Below are positions 20,944-30,700 of a stretch of 64,000 bases of DNA, in pieces. Every line of letters begins with the position of its first letter. Positions within the stretch are counted from its first letter, which is position 1. The notes beneath the pieces are model-generated. The model saw only the letters and a list, made by a program, of their open reading frames with translations. It ran no database searches and was not told the DNA's origin. Origin of the DNA: Phytophthora colocasiae (lineage: Eukaryota > Oomycota > Peronosporomycetes > Peronosporales > Peronosporaceae); NCBI GenBank assembly GCA_018806915.1, contig JAGKQI010000091.1, positions 806,001 to 870,000 of the forward strand, in the 5' to 3' direction. The position numbers were made by a program, and so were the translations under genes.

Positions 20944-21795
20944 ATGGAAGAAGCCGTAACGAGGCAACACGCACATCCCAATACCGTATTCCACTGTCTT
21001 TACGGGTATTACTGGCTCGGGTACTCTCGCATGGAATTAGCACGTATATACCACAAAAATACGAAGACTATCGGTAACTGGATCAAAGTCTACGAAGAGA
21101 CAGGGACATTTGAGCGCTCACAGTCTGCTTCTTCCAAGAAGTTTGACGCTGCACACAGGAAATGGCTGTGTGATTTCTTTGGCCAACGACCGCTTGCATA
21201 CTTGGATGAAGCCTAGGACGCGTTCAAGCGTGTTCATTGCGTCCCTATCTCTAAGTCAGTGTGGCGAATCATTCACGAGTGTGGGTTAACTAGAAAAGTA
21301 CTTGAACGGCGTGCTATGCACATCAAAGAGCGTGACGTGTTTCGCTTTGTGGAGGAGCTAAGTAACATTGACTGGAATCACTACAACCTCGTCTTCCTGG
21401 ACGAGGTTTCTTTCGATAATCGAGGAATGATTAGGAAGCGCGGGTATTCACTGAAGGGAGATGCAATTGCTATTCGAGGAGACTTTCAACGCAAACCAAG
21501 AGTGTCGGTGTTGGCATTCATTGGTGTGAACGGCTTACTAGAATTCTATGAGACGGACGGAACATTTGATCGAATAGAATTTGTGAAGTGCTGCATGGAT
21601 TTTGCGTACTCCAAGAAGGAAGGTGTTCGACAGTACCCAGGCCCAAATTCGTGTGGGTTTTAGATGGCGCATCGATCCACAGGCACCCCGAAATCGTGCA
21701 TTTCCTGCGAAGTATCGGTGTGGTTCCGATATTCCTGCCTGCATACTGCCCGTTTTTCAACCCCATCGAATACATGTTCGGGTACATTAAGAAAG
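20944..21795 (+). pseudogene. IS630-like (DD34E) transposase, 5' part, split by E1
   Basis: From ATG 20944 (ACCATGG) a helix-turn-helix N terminus (YYWLGYSRMELARIYHKN) leads into the catalytic domain: first Asp in VFLDEVSFD, second in WVLDGASIH, then Glu in FFNPIEYMFG, with 34 residues between the last two. An in-frame TAG interrupts it near 21215 and a one-base shift lies near 21655. After GYIKK the gene is cut by the LTR of E1; it resumes at 42417. The last five bases here (GAAAG, 21791-21795) are one copy of the E1 target duplication. The two point defects mean it was already dead or decayed after the insertion. Confidence 0.88.
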
Positions 21796-21923
21796 TGTAA
21801 CGGGGTTACACGTACAAGTGGTTGTACCACTTGTAACTCTAACAGTTAGGATAACTGTTAGAGGTTGGAAATGGGCCTCAGACCTTGGTGTGCTGTACAC
21901 ACCAAAGGATACATGGGCGAACC
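21796..21923 (+). repeat. E1 5' LTR, left part
   Basis: Begins TGTAACGGGGTTACACG and includes several short hairpins. Interrupted after GGCGAACC (21916-21923), the hAT target duplication. With 26398-26729 it forms a 460-bp LTR. Confidence 0.9.
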
Positions 21924-22174
21924 CATGGGCGGGGTGAACCGAACCCGAACCCAGGTTCTACTAAAAAAAAGAGCCCAAAATTGTCTGGAACCGGGCTCCC
22001 AGAAAATACCAAGGCACTTCAAATCGTAGGAGCCCAGATTTGTCAAATACCGAGCTCTTCTAGTCTATGCGAGCCCAGTTTTGTTTACGAGCCCCAACAA
22101 TTTGATTGGTTATAATTGCTGCGTTGAAGCTACAATCTGGATCCGAGGCATGGGCGCAGATAAAAAGTAGCGCC

Positions 22175-23290
22175 ATGGAAGGCAATGACATGCCTATCAT
22201 CGAGCTCCCCGAGCACTACTCAGTCAACAGTGAGCGATTGGGGATGGCACTAGCGCATGTATCTGCTCAAACGAACCGTCTCACGGAGGTTCATGCAGCT
22301 CTAACGGCCCGCCAAGTAGAACAAGAGGCGCAGCAGATGAAGTATGTTGAGGAGCGTGTGGCAGAAGCTCGTCTCGAAGCTGAATCACGTACCCAAGCTC
22401 TAGTATGTGCCATCAACAAGGCGTATGGGGATCCAACGGCTCTGGAACGGCGCGTTGACGACCGTATTCAGGGCCTCCTGGCAACGCTGCAGGAGTCGAG
22501 CCTCCAACAAGCACGGGCTCTAGCCGAAGCTCAGCTTGCTAGTCAAGATGCTGTTTACCAAGTACTGGAAGAGCAGATACGGGGAGAACTTTTAGTCGTT
22601 CAAGAGCAAGCAGCACTGAGGATTGAGAAGTCCGTTGAAGCAGCAATGAATAAGATGAGCAGCGGACACCAGCGAGTTCTTCAACAACAATCTACAGCGG
22701 AATTGGAACGGCACCAATTGCACACTAGAATGAGCAATCTAGAGCAAAACTTTCCGCAAACTATTGATATCGCTGTAGCTAAGGCACAAAACCTTGCTGT
22801 TTCTGAAAGCGATTCACGATTGACGAAGTTGCTGGCGGGTTTGGAGGACCGTGTTATACATCGGGTGGAATCAAACGTATTAAAGACCGTGAGTGGCATG
22901 ATTGAGAAGTGGCAAAAGACGTTTCAGCAACAGAATTTAAAGTGGCAGATGGAACAAGAGAAGAAGTTCACCGATTATTTAGATGAACGGCTACGAGGGG
23001 CAATAGTGGTGGCAAAAAAAGCGGCAAGAGCTGAAGCAAATGATGTGATGAGGGAAACAACTGTCAAGCCGAGTCTGAGTGCCCCTAACAGCAATGCGAT
23101 CGTCTCTGACAGTGCTACCCAAGCGCCAAATGTACTAGCTCGCGTTCGGATGCAGGCGCAAAAGGAAGTTGCAGACCGCGCTCGTGTTCGTGCTAAAGAG
23201 CTCAAAGCAGCGGCAGGCCACATCTCTCCTTTAAAACCGAAACCAAAACGATGTTTGCGTTCGAATGCTGCGGACATGAAAACAAAATGA
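22175..23290 (+). CDS. Coiled-coil protein carried by the hAT element, 371 aa
   Basis: Not a recognised family. Most of the protein (about residues 25-290) is glutamine-, glutamate- and alanine-rich and predicted to form long coiled coils (LTARQVEQEAQQMKYVEER, VEAAMNKMSSGHQRVLQQQ). The last about 60 residues are basic (RVRAKELKAAAGH, PLKPKPKRCLR), so nucleic-acid binding is possible. The start is the first ATG of the frame (22175, GCCATGG context); the frame is open further upstream only through a TTG. It lies wholly inside the hAT element and is convergent with the transposase gene, 571 bp apart. Possible role: a transposase partner or regulator, by analogy with other two-gene DNA transposons; unproven. 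Confidence 0.65.
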   Translation: MEGNDMPIIELPEHYSVNSERLGMALAHVSAQTNRLTEVHAALTARQVEQEAQQMKYVEERVAEARLEAESRTQALVCAINKAYGDPTALERRVDDRIQGLLATLQESSLQQARALAEAQLASQDAVYQVLEEQIRGELLVVQEQAALRIEKSVEAAMNKMSSGHQRVLQQQSTAELERHQLHTRMSNLEQNFPQTIDIAVAKAQNLAVSESDSRLTKLLAGLEDRVIHRVESNVLKTVSGMIEKWQKTFQQQNLKWQMEQEKKFTDYLDERLRGAIVVAKKAARAEANDVMRETTVKPSLSAPNSNAIVSDSATQAPNVLARVRMQAQKEVADRARVRAKELKAAAGHISPLKPKPKRCLRSNAADMKTK

Positions 23291-23861
23291 GGAAAGGCAA
23301 AACGACAAGCGTAAATTGAAATTCAGCTTGTGTAACCGGAGTGTTAGCATTACTACATTCAGCAATGAACCGTCCATCGTTCTGGTATCACCAAGGTTAA
23401 TGGAACTCATGATTTACTTACGAAGCCAATAAAAACTGTAAAAACTTCTTAACAGGATTCGGCTATCCAGCTACAGGCTCTTTTCGACGGTCCACTTTCA
23501 CTCGTAACATCGATTTCGTTGCTGCTGCACCACCTGCACCGGTGGAAATCGAACGAATGGCTTGCGATTGTGTCTTTGACAATGTTTCAGCAATGAAAAA
23601 CTTGTTGACGACACATGAGCCGACTAAATCCATTCCCGTTAAGTCTTGGGATCTCTCATTGCGTTAATAATTTAATAGTGATCTACAAGAGCCGCAATTT
23701 GTCAAGTCAAGTCGATCTTCCAAAAGTGCTGCTACTAGTAGATCTAACCACTAGAGTACGTTTGCGAGAGGTGCTCTACGGATTGCTATGGTTGTCAAGT
23801 ATGCTAAAAAGACAAAAAAGCAAAGAAGAATATCGCTTCCAACACGCATACGGCGACTAGT
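23291..23861. other. Convergent spacer inside the hAT element
   Basis: About 570 bp between the two stop codons. Should hold both 3' ends. No ORF with motifs or repeat was seen. Confidence 0.5.
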
Positions 23862-26198
23862 TTATTCATTTATCTTTGTCTCCTCATCATTCTCAACACT
23901 AGCTTGCGAAAATAAATCTTCAAGAAACCCAACATCGCTTTCAAATACGTCCTGGAGCTCTAACAAGGTGCTAGACGGGATATTCTCGCGTGCAACGTCC
24001 GGTTTGAGCTTAGTGCATTGCGTGATGTCGACGTACGAACGATTGCAATTAAGAAAAATAGACATATCGATGTTGTGCGGGGCAAGGGAGCTGCGTTGGG
24101 TCCGAACCATCTGCCCTGCTACACCGAAATCCCTTTCGAGTTGTGCTGAGGAAGACGGCACTGAGTAAATTACGCGCACAGCAAGTGGCAAAATTCGGTA
24201 GCTGCGTTCCTCCGACTGGCGACTCCAAAATTGTAAGACATCTTCGGGTGTGCCATTGTCCAGGGTTTGTAGCTGAGGATTGGTGTTTCTCCACCGATCG
24301 AGCTCTTCTTCGATACGGTTAATAGAAGTCTCGGATGACATGGGAAGAGCATCATCATGCCGGCCCTCAATAGTCTCGTCCAAAAGTTCAGCGATTTCCT
24401 CCGAAAACAAGGCGGCCGGAGGTGGAACAGGTGCCGCAGTTGCAGTAGGTGGATCGGAAGGTTGTGTGTCAACAGCGGCCATAACCTTTCGCATCTTATC
24501 GTAAATCATTTTACGAACGGTGGTGAAGTTTTGCCCCGCACGTTGTGCTGTGGATCCATTTTGAAGAGAACATTTCACGACAATCTTTTTGAGCGCTCCT
24601 TCAGCTTTCTTGTAGTGCGGATGCAGTAAAAGCTGCATTTCAAACGCGTATGAGCACCCGTCCATGATGTCTTGATCTGTATAGCGTTTAAAGAAGCGCT
24701 TGTGAAAGGCTGTGTGAAGCAGATCGCGTGTGTGCGAGACCATCTCAGACAGCTCATTCGGTTGGAAGGAGCGTCTATTTGTTGATGTTGAACGGCAATC
24801 TTTAAGGGGTGCAGAGCAGTCAAGAGCAGAAACCCGAAGACCGTACAAAGCCATCAACACATCTGCTTGGTTTGACTTTTCATTTTGACCAAGTTTAGCC
24901 ACGCTTGTGATCGGCTCCAGTAGAGATAATATCTGAATTAGATCCAATTTGTCGTTGACGAGAGGAAACGGGCGGTAGGAGCACAAGTTTTGGCGCCTGG
25001 CCCTACTGGCACGCTCTTCGTACCACAACTCCAGCGGATCCCATAGCACCAAAACGCGCCGAATTACACGAGTTAATCCAAGAAACCGATGCGCCTTATA
25101 ATCAAGAAGCTGTTTCGGAGTCTGTGAGCCACCAAGGCATTCTGATAGCTCTTGGAAAAGTGTACCCATAACTTCCACTTGTTTCGTATGAGTAACACAG
25201 GTCACCACGCGAGAAATCAACGCTGTCATGCGAGGATTCTTAGAAGAACTCACCGTGTTAACCATACCGCATGCCCATTTAGTAGCAGCATGGGTTAGAT
25301 GAGGGAGACACCATTCCCATGACAGGTTTAAACCCGTCCGCATCATCCACTTAACATCGGGTCCACCGTCTGTAGTGGATCCATGGAGGTCGTGCGCAGT
25401 TAACCCGAATTCACGAAGAGTTTCAACTATCCATCGACGAAAAGGCTCACGTATTCCTCCCTCCCGATCCCCGTACATTGGCTTGAAGTGGCGGATCCCA
25501 AGTAAAACGGACTTGAAGCGAAATTGGGCATCCACGAGATAAAGCCTAAACCCTAAAAACTTTGTAGATCTCGGCTTTGAAGTCCAAAACCCTGCCACTA
25601 TAGTGAACGTTTTAGCTGATCCAATATAGTTCCCAGCAATCATTGCGGTAATCTCCGATTTAGTCGACGTGTACAGCTCGATTATGGCATGACGAACAGC
25701 TTTGGCATCAACGGTAACTCGCATAGCATCTTTATAAACAAGATCACGGATTGCGAGAGATTCTTCGTACTCACCTAAGCAAAAAGGTAAGTTGTTATTA
25801 ACGATTCGGCGTGTCTCCAGTAGTAAGTACGCGCGACCTGGATCACCGCGGAATAGTGGGCTGCGTCGAACGATTGCCATCTCCTCGTCATGTGAGCGCT
25901 TGCGCCGCTCTTGTGCGAGCGTTTTCCCTGACTCGATACCATGAGCTTCTCGCAGGTGCTTTGCAGCCTTGGATGTCTTTCCCCCGGATAGAGTGATGTG
26001 CTTGTTTTGATCTCGACATGCTTGCGTCGCTAGGCAAATCCATTTCAATGCGTGGTCTTGACCACCCTCGCTGCTAACCCGCACCCCCCATTCGAATATA
26101 AATGAGCGTTCCTTTCTTGTCGGTGGTTGTAGCACAGTACCGTTTGCTGGATTAAAGCTCTCTATCGCTGCTGTCACCGCAGCAGGAACCGGGTTCAT
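23862..26198 (-). CDS. hAT transposase, 778 aa, open
   Basis: Transposase of the surrounding element. The C terminus has the hAT dimerisation block (EDVLQFW..., VIYSVPSSSAQLERDFGVAG, LAPHNIDMSIFLNCN). The middle holds a ribonuclease-H-like core with DLHGSTTDGGPDVKW and WCLPHLTHAATKW. The N-terminal part contains a degenerate BED-like finger (WICLATQAC ... HLREAHG). The ATG at 26198 was chosen because the subterminal repeats end just upstream; an ATG at 26333 in the same frame lies within those repeats. No stop or frameshift interrupts it, so the element may be autonomous. Confidence 0.88.
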   Translation of the reverse strand: MNPVPAAVTAAIESFNPANGTVLQPPTRKERSFIFEWGVRVSSEGGQDHALKWICLATQACRDQNKHITLSGGKTSKAAKHLREAHGIESGKTLAQERRKRSHDEEMAIVRRSPLFRGDPGRAYLLLETRRIVNNNLPFCLGEYEESLAIRDLVYKDAMRVTVDAKAVRHAIIELYTSTKSEITAMIAGNYIGSAKTFTIVAGFWTSKPRSTKFLGFRLYLVDAQFRFKSVLLGIRHFKPMYGDREGGIREPFRRWIVETLREFGLTAHDLHGSTTDGGPDVKWMMRTGLNLSWEWCLPHLTHAATKWACGMVNTVSSSKNPRMTALISRVVTCVTHTKQVEVMGTLFQELSECLGGSQTPKQLLDYKAHRFLGLTRVIRRVLVLWDPLELWYEERASRARRQNLCSYRPFPLVNDKLDLIQILSLLEPITSVAKLGQNEKSNQADVLMALYGLRVSALDCSAPLKDCRSTSTNRRSFQPNELSEMVSHTRDLLHTAFHKRFFKRYTDQDIMDGCSYAFEMQLLLHPHYKKAEGALKKIVVKCSLQNGSTAQRAGQNFTTVRKMIYDKMRKVMAAVDTQPSDPPTATAAPVPPPAALFSEEIAELLDETIEGRHDDALPMSSETSINRIEEELDRWRNTNPQLQTLDNGTPEDVLQFWSRQSEERSYRILPLAVRVIYSVPSSSAQLERDFGVAGQMVRTQRSSLAPHNIDMSIFLNCNRSYVDITQCTKLKPDVARENIPSSTLLELQDVFESDVGFLEDLFSQASVENDEETKINE

Positions 26199-26397
26199 CT
26201 TGACCGGCTCGAAGTGGTTCGAAGATCCCCTGACCGGGCTCCTTTTTTGTTTATGGTTCCCGAGGTTTTGGTAGAGCCCAAAATTAGAGCTACTTAAATC
26301 TGAGGAGCCCAGATTTGCAAATACCGGGCTCATCAGAAAGTTAGAGCCGGTAAAATTTGGTATTATTGACTCGGCTCGTCCTGCCCATGGGCGAACC

Positions 26398-26729
26398 ACA
26401 TTATTGGATGGTTCGTGTGAATTTGTGCATATTATTGGTAGAAAGTAACGGATTTCTACCAATCACTGAGCAGAGTTTCTGCCAACCACACGTTGGCAGA
26501 CCCTTTAGAAATCGATAACAAACAGTTTTAGGAGGTCCATAATTGGCTTATGCCAAATTCAATAACAGTTCTCATTTTACGGTATTTTGCAGTTTAATTT
26601 AGTTATATTTGATTTAATTATACTTATTTAAATAAGTATACTTAAATTAAGTCTATTCTAATTGCACGCTTCCTCATACACGTAAGCGCACGTGTACGCC
26701 ACCTAATAGGTTTAGGTAGACCCATTACA
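26398..26729 (+). repeat. E1 5' LTR, right part
   Basis: Resumes with ACATTATTGG after the hAT duplication and ends CCCATTACA. It includes an AT-rich, near-palindromic stretch round TACTTATTTAAATAAGTA. Three differences from the 3' LTR were seen. Confidence 0.9.
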
Positions 26730-26731
26730 CC

Positions 26732-26749
26732 TGGTAGCACTTTGTAGTC
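26732..26749 (+). promoter_or_regulatory. E1 primer-binding site
   Basis: TGGTAGCACTTTGTAGTC starts 2 nt after the 5' LTR and matches the E2 site (TGGTAGCACTTGTAGTC) but for one base. It should pair with a tRNA whose 3' end is GTGCTACCA; the tRNA was not identified. Confidence 0.75.
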
Positions 26750-26778
26750 TGTCCCACGACCGACTGCTGTTCGTTCGT

Positions 26779-27768
26779 ATGGAGTCATACGAACGCGGGG
26801 TAGAGAACTCCCCAATGGATGAGGGATCCGCTGGGACCCCTCAAATGTCCGTGCCGCGCACGGACTGCGCCCACCTGTCTGATCCAGAGTGGGAGGCTCT
26901 CCAAAGACTCTCGCGAGTCATTGGAGAGGCAGCGGTAGCTACGATGCTTCGTACGCTATCGCCGACAGAGCAACACGGTGTTGCTCTGGGGTACATTGTT
27001 AAGGAGCAACGAGATGTTGCTGCCTCGGTGGCTTCCCCTAAGCCACGCGTGGAGTCGTTGAAACTCCACGTGAGTACCTACACGGGGAAGGCAGCAGACG
27101 AGACCCTCCTTCGGTGGCTTGTCGAACTCGACACAGCCGTTGCGGCTCGACGTATCGTCGATCCGATGTCAAAGGTCGCATTCGCCATGTCATGTCTTGG
27201 CGGACGTGCGAGGAGTTGGGCCTATGGGCGCCGACTCTCGGATCCTACGTGCTTCAGCACGTACGAGGTGTTCAAGGAGGAACTCAAGCTTGCGTTTGAG
27301 CCTCCGAAGAACGAGTTCAGATCGAGAGCAGAGTTTCTCGATCTGCAACAGGGCAAGGATGATGTTCACACCTTTGCCCAGCGTGCTCGATACTTGGTAT
27401 CGAACATAGTGGCCAACCCGATCGACGAGGCGACCAAGGTCGTCACGTTCATGAAGGGACTAAGAGATGGTCCCGTCAAAACATATCTCTTCCGAGAGTA
27501 TCCGAATACTCTCGAGGAGGCGATCAGCCTTGCAATGCAAGAGGAGTTTAGCCGGCGTCAAGCTAAACTCCATGCGAACGCGCCGAAGCCGGCGCGTCCT
27601 GTTGTGAAGACGGGAGGTCCGGAACCTATGGACCTCTCGAGTGCTACGACTGCTGGTCAACAGCAGCGTAGATACGGCAAGGTTCGATGTTACAAGTGTA
27701 GTAACAGCGGTCACTATGCACGCGAGTGCACAGCGGGCGGGCGTTCAAAAAACGCCAAGGACCAGTAG
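26779..27768 (+). CDS. gag: E1 gag, 329 aa
   Basis: Structural protein of the virus-like particle. It has a retrotransposon capsid domain (about residues 95-250, with ETLLRWLVELDTAV, FAMSCLGGRARSWAYG and AEFLDLQQGKDDVHTFAQRARYL) and a C-terminal CCHC knuckle (CYKCSNSGHYAREC, C-x2-C-x4-H-x4-C). ATG 26779 lies 50 bp after the primer-binding site. The frame is intact. The stop codon TAG sits inside a perfect 8-bp stem-loop that belongs to the frameshift signal described next. Confidence 0.9.
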   Translation: MESYERGVENSPMDEGSAGTPQMSVPRTDCAHLSDPEWEALQRLSRVIGEAAVATMLRTLSPTEQHGVALGYIVKEQRDVAASVASPKPRVESLKLHVSTYTGKAADETLLRWLVELDTAVAARRIVDPMSKVAFAMSCLGGRARSWAYGRRLSDPTCFSTYEVFKEELKLAFEPPKNEFRSRAEFLDLQQGKDDVHTFAQRARYLVSNIVANPIDEATKVVTFMKGLRDGPVKTYLFREYPNTLEEAISLAMQEEFSRRQAKLHANAPKPARPVVKTGGPEPMDLSSATTAGQQQRRYGKVRCYKCSNSGHYARECTAGGRSKNAKDQ

Positions 27769-27787
27769 GCGCGGGGCGTCCTACTGG
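27747..27787 (+). promoter_or_regulatory. E1 programmed -1 frameshift signal
   Basis: Slippery heptamer A AAA AAC at 27747-27753 is in the gag frame (TCA AAA AAC). After an 8-nt spacer a perfect 8-bp stem (CCAGTAGG 27762-27769 with CCTACTGG 27780-27787) closes a 10-nt GC-rich loop and contains the gag stop. The protease frame is -1 relative to gag, as required. All parts of a canonical signal are present. Confidence 0.82.
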
Positions 27788-30700
27788 TGATGCAGTCTCG
27801 CGTGTCGAGCTTGGACACGCGACGATGAGGACTGCTGCCCCCAGCGAGAAGGTTTCTCGCTGTAAGCTGCAAGATGACAAGCCAAACCTTGTCATCCTGA
27901 ACGTGATGTCGAAGAGAGCGAACTCTCTTCGTGCCCTAGTGGACTCGGGCGCGTCGAACAACTTTTTCGACAGGGAAGTCTTCGAAGGTTCGAAGAGGCC
28001 GACACGCCTCGCGGCGTGTTGGAGGTGCGGTTGGCAACAGGTGCCACCGTGAGGACTGAGAAGCGCGTAGTCCGTGTGCGCTTCTCTTACAAACGAAGGA
28101 TGTTTGTAGAAGATCTTATCGTCTTGGATCTAGACGATAAGTTCGACTTGGTATTAGGCATGCCGTGGCTTGCACGGCATGACCCGGTGATCAACTGGGA
28201 AAGCGTACGCTCGTACGCTTCAACAACACATGCGCGACAGAGAGCGATGGCCCTGTCAGTGCTGCACATGCACCGGCCGGTGCATGTGGATCCCCAGTTG
28301 AGGCAGCAGCGGCCGCCGCTGCCTCCGATCGCCGCCGGCGACCATCAACGACTCCGGGAGTCGTTGTGAGAAAATGTGTGTCGACTCAGAAATCTGAGCC
28401 GAAGGGTCGCGGTCACATGAGTGATGGTCAGGTGAATGTGAATCACCTGACGCGTAAACATCTGAATGATGTTTGTCACATGAGTGATGGTCAGGTGAAT
28501 GCGATTCACCTGAGAGAAGGTAAAATACCGGTATTACCGGTATCCGTGGAGGTAGTTCAAGCCTCCAAGGGTCGCGCCGACGACGTCGCGTCAACTCTGG
28601 GAGTTGACGAAGCAAATAATAAAAGGCGTGCGTCAGCTCTGGGAGCTGACGCCACTGGCGCTTCGCTGCTAGTTCCGGGAACTAGCGATCGGTCATCATC
28701 TCCGGGAGCTGATGAGACGTGTATAGGCGAACAGTCGCTGCTAGTTCCGGGAACTAGCGATCGTACATCCGCTCTGGGAACGGATGATATGTGTACAAGC
28801 GAACACTCGCTAGCGCAGGAAGCTAGCGAGAGCACGTCGACTCCGGGAGTCGACGATGCGGTTGCTTCATCCGCTCCGGGAGCGGATGGAGGCGCAGCGG
28901 TTCAGGGAACCGACTGCGCGGCAGGAGGTGCTGGCGGTTGCAAACGCCCAGCACCCGAACAACCTGCGTGCTCACGTGCAGCAGCGCTGCACGCGATGAG
29001 CGGCACTCAAGCCGGGCTTGATAGTGCGAGTCAGCGGAAGGAATCCGCTGATGATTGCGATAACGTCCCGTCCAAGGTGCGATGCCTTGGACGTGGAGCA
29101 CCTGGAGCCGGGATCCATGGTAGACCTTCGCGGCGCAAGCTCAGGGAGCTGCGCAAGTCTCAGTCCGGGACTGAGACGGGTGTGTCTGCAGTGCAGACAC
29201 CGAGTGTCGAGACGTTGAACGTCTTGACACGTACTGGTACTGGGTTACAGTACCAGAGGATGCGGTTGGAGAATCCGCCGACGAGTGCGTCGGCGTTGAC
29301 CGCACTTCCAACGATGAGTTGGAAGCGCTTCGCGCGAGACTTGTACGATGGACGCATCGAACAAATTTGCATTCTCTCGGATATCGAGAGAGTGGATCGC
29401 GAAGCCGAAGAGCTGAAGCAGCTCGTCGTCGATGGCATCACTGAGGGCGATGACCCCCTCAGTGCGAAGACCAAGAAGCAACGCTTCGAGGAGCAGAGTT
29501 GGGACTCGTTGAAGTCGAGTCCCTATTACGAGATTCTGCGGGAGTACAAGGATGTACTCCCGGACGAGATTCCTTCGGAGCTTCCGAAGGATAAGGGCGT
29601 ACAGCACGAGATTGATCTCGTGCCGGGCACGAAGTACTGTGTTACACGGCAGTGGCCACTGCCGCGTGAACAAGTGCAAGCGATCGACGACTTCTTTGAA
29701 AGTCGTCGTCTTGCAGGTCAAGTGCGGGAGTCAAAGTCCCCGCACAGTGCCCCAACGTTCTGTGTTAAGAAACCACAGGGCGGCTGGCGCATCGTTCATG
29801 CGTACAACAAGTTGAACGATGCGACGATACCGGCGCAGACGCCGATACCGCGAAAAGATGTTATCATCGATTCGATGGCCTTGAGCACTATCTTCAGTGC
29901 TCTAGATCTGCGTGATGGATTCTATCAGATCCTCATGCGTGAGAGGGACATCCGGTAAGCACTCCAAGCGGTATGCTTTGGGAGTGGCTCGTCATGCCAC
30001 AGGGGCTTAAGAACGCCCCTGCGACGTTCAATAGATGCGTGACACATCTATTGCGCTCGGTGCGCGACTTCGCACCGAGCTACTTCGACGACGTGTTCGT
30101 CCACAGCCGGGCTGTGAACGGGAAGACGGACATTGAGATGCACAAGGTGCATCTCCGGAAGCTGCTAGAGCTTATGAGGAAACATAAGCTCTATGCGAAC
30201 CTGAAGAAGTGTATCTTCGGGGCGAGCGAGATACCCGTGCTGGGGTGTCTCGTGGGGAAAGACGGCGTGCGCCCTGACCCAGAGAAGGTCAGAGTGATCA
30301 ATGAATGGCCCACGCCATCCAATGTGAAGGAACTGAGGCAGTTCCTTGGGCTTGCCACGTACTTGTGCAAGTACGTGGAGAACTATGCGGGCAAGATTCG
30401 CCCGTTGTCACAGCTTCTTAAGAAAGAAGCTGAGTGGATTTGGACGACCGAGTACGAGGAGGCATTCGGTGCAGTCAAGCAGGGCTTGACTGAAGCGCCG
30501 ATCTTGGCCGTGGCGGACCAAGATCGTCCATTCCACGTAGTGTGCGATGCATCCGACTTTGCAATCGGATGTGCATTGATGCAACACGATCACGAAGGGC
30601 GTGATCGTGTTGTCTACTATCAATCGCGTCAGCTGAAGCCAGCTGAGCGTAACTATCCCGTACATGACAAGGAGCTCCTTGCCATGAAGTATGCACTCGC

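Larger units (their letters stand above)
21924..26389. mobile_element. hAT element inside the E1 5' LTR
   Basis: 4,466 bp bounded by imperfect inverted ends (CATGGGCGGGGTGAACC left; CATGGGCAGGACGAGCC at the right, read inwards) and the 8-bp duplication GGCGAACC at 21916-21923 and 26390-26397, as expected of hAT. Both subterminal regions have repeated GAGCCCA and ATACCGGGCTC-like motifs (about 21970-22100 and 26220-26360), probably transposase-binding sites. It encodes a transposase (minus strand) and a second, convergent ORF for a coiled-coil protein. Both frames are open. Confidence 0.92.

Noticed and set aside
21796..26729. The 460-bp sequence first looked like a MITE or TIR of a 7-kb DNA transposon because inverted copies lie at 19.6 and 26.7 kb.
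   Set aside because: It starts TG, ends CA, is followed by a primer-binding site, recurs at both ends of a Gypsy interior and is flanked by GAAAG, so it is an LTR; the inverted copy at 19.6 kb is a separate, truncated one.
28600..28935. Regularly spaced palindromes suggesting a CRISPR-like array.
   Set aside because: The arms differ from unit to unit, there are no constant repeats with unique spacers, and the region is coding sequence of a retrotransposon in a eukaryote.
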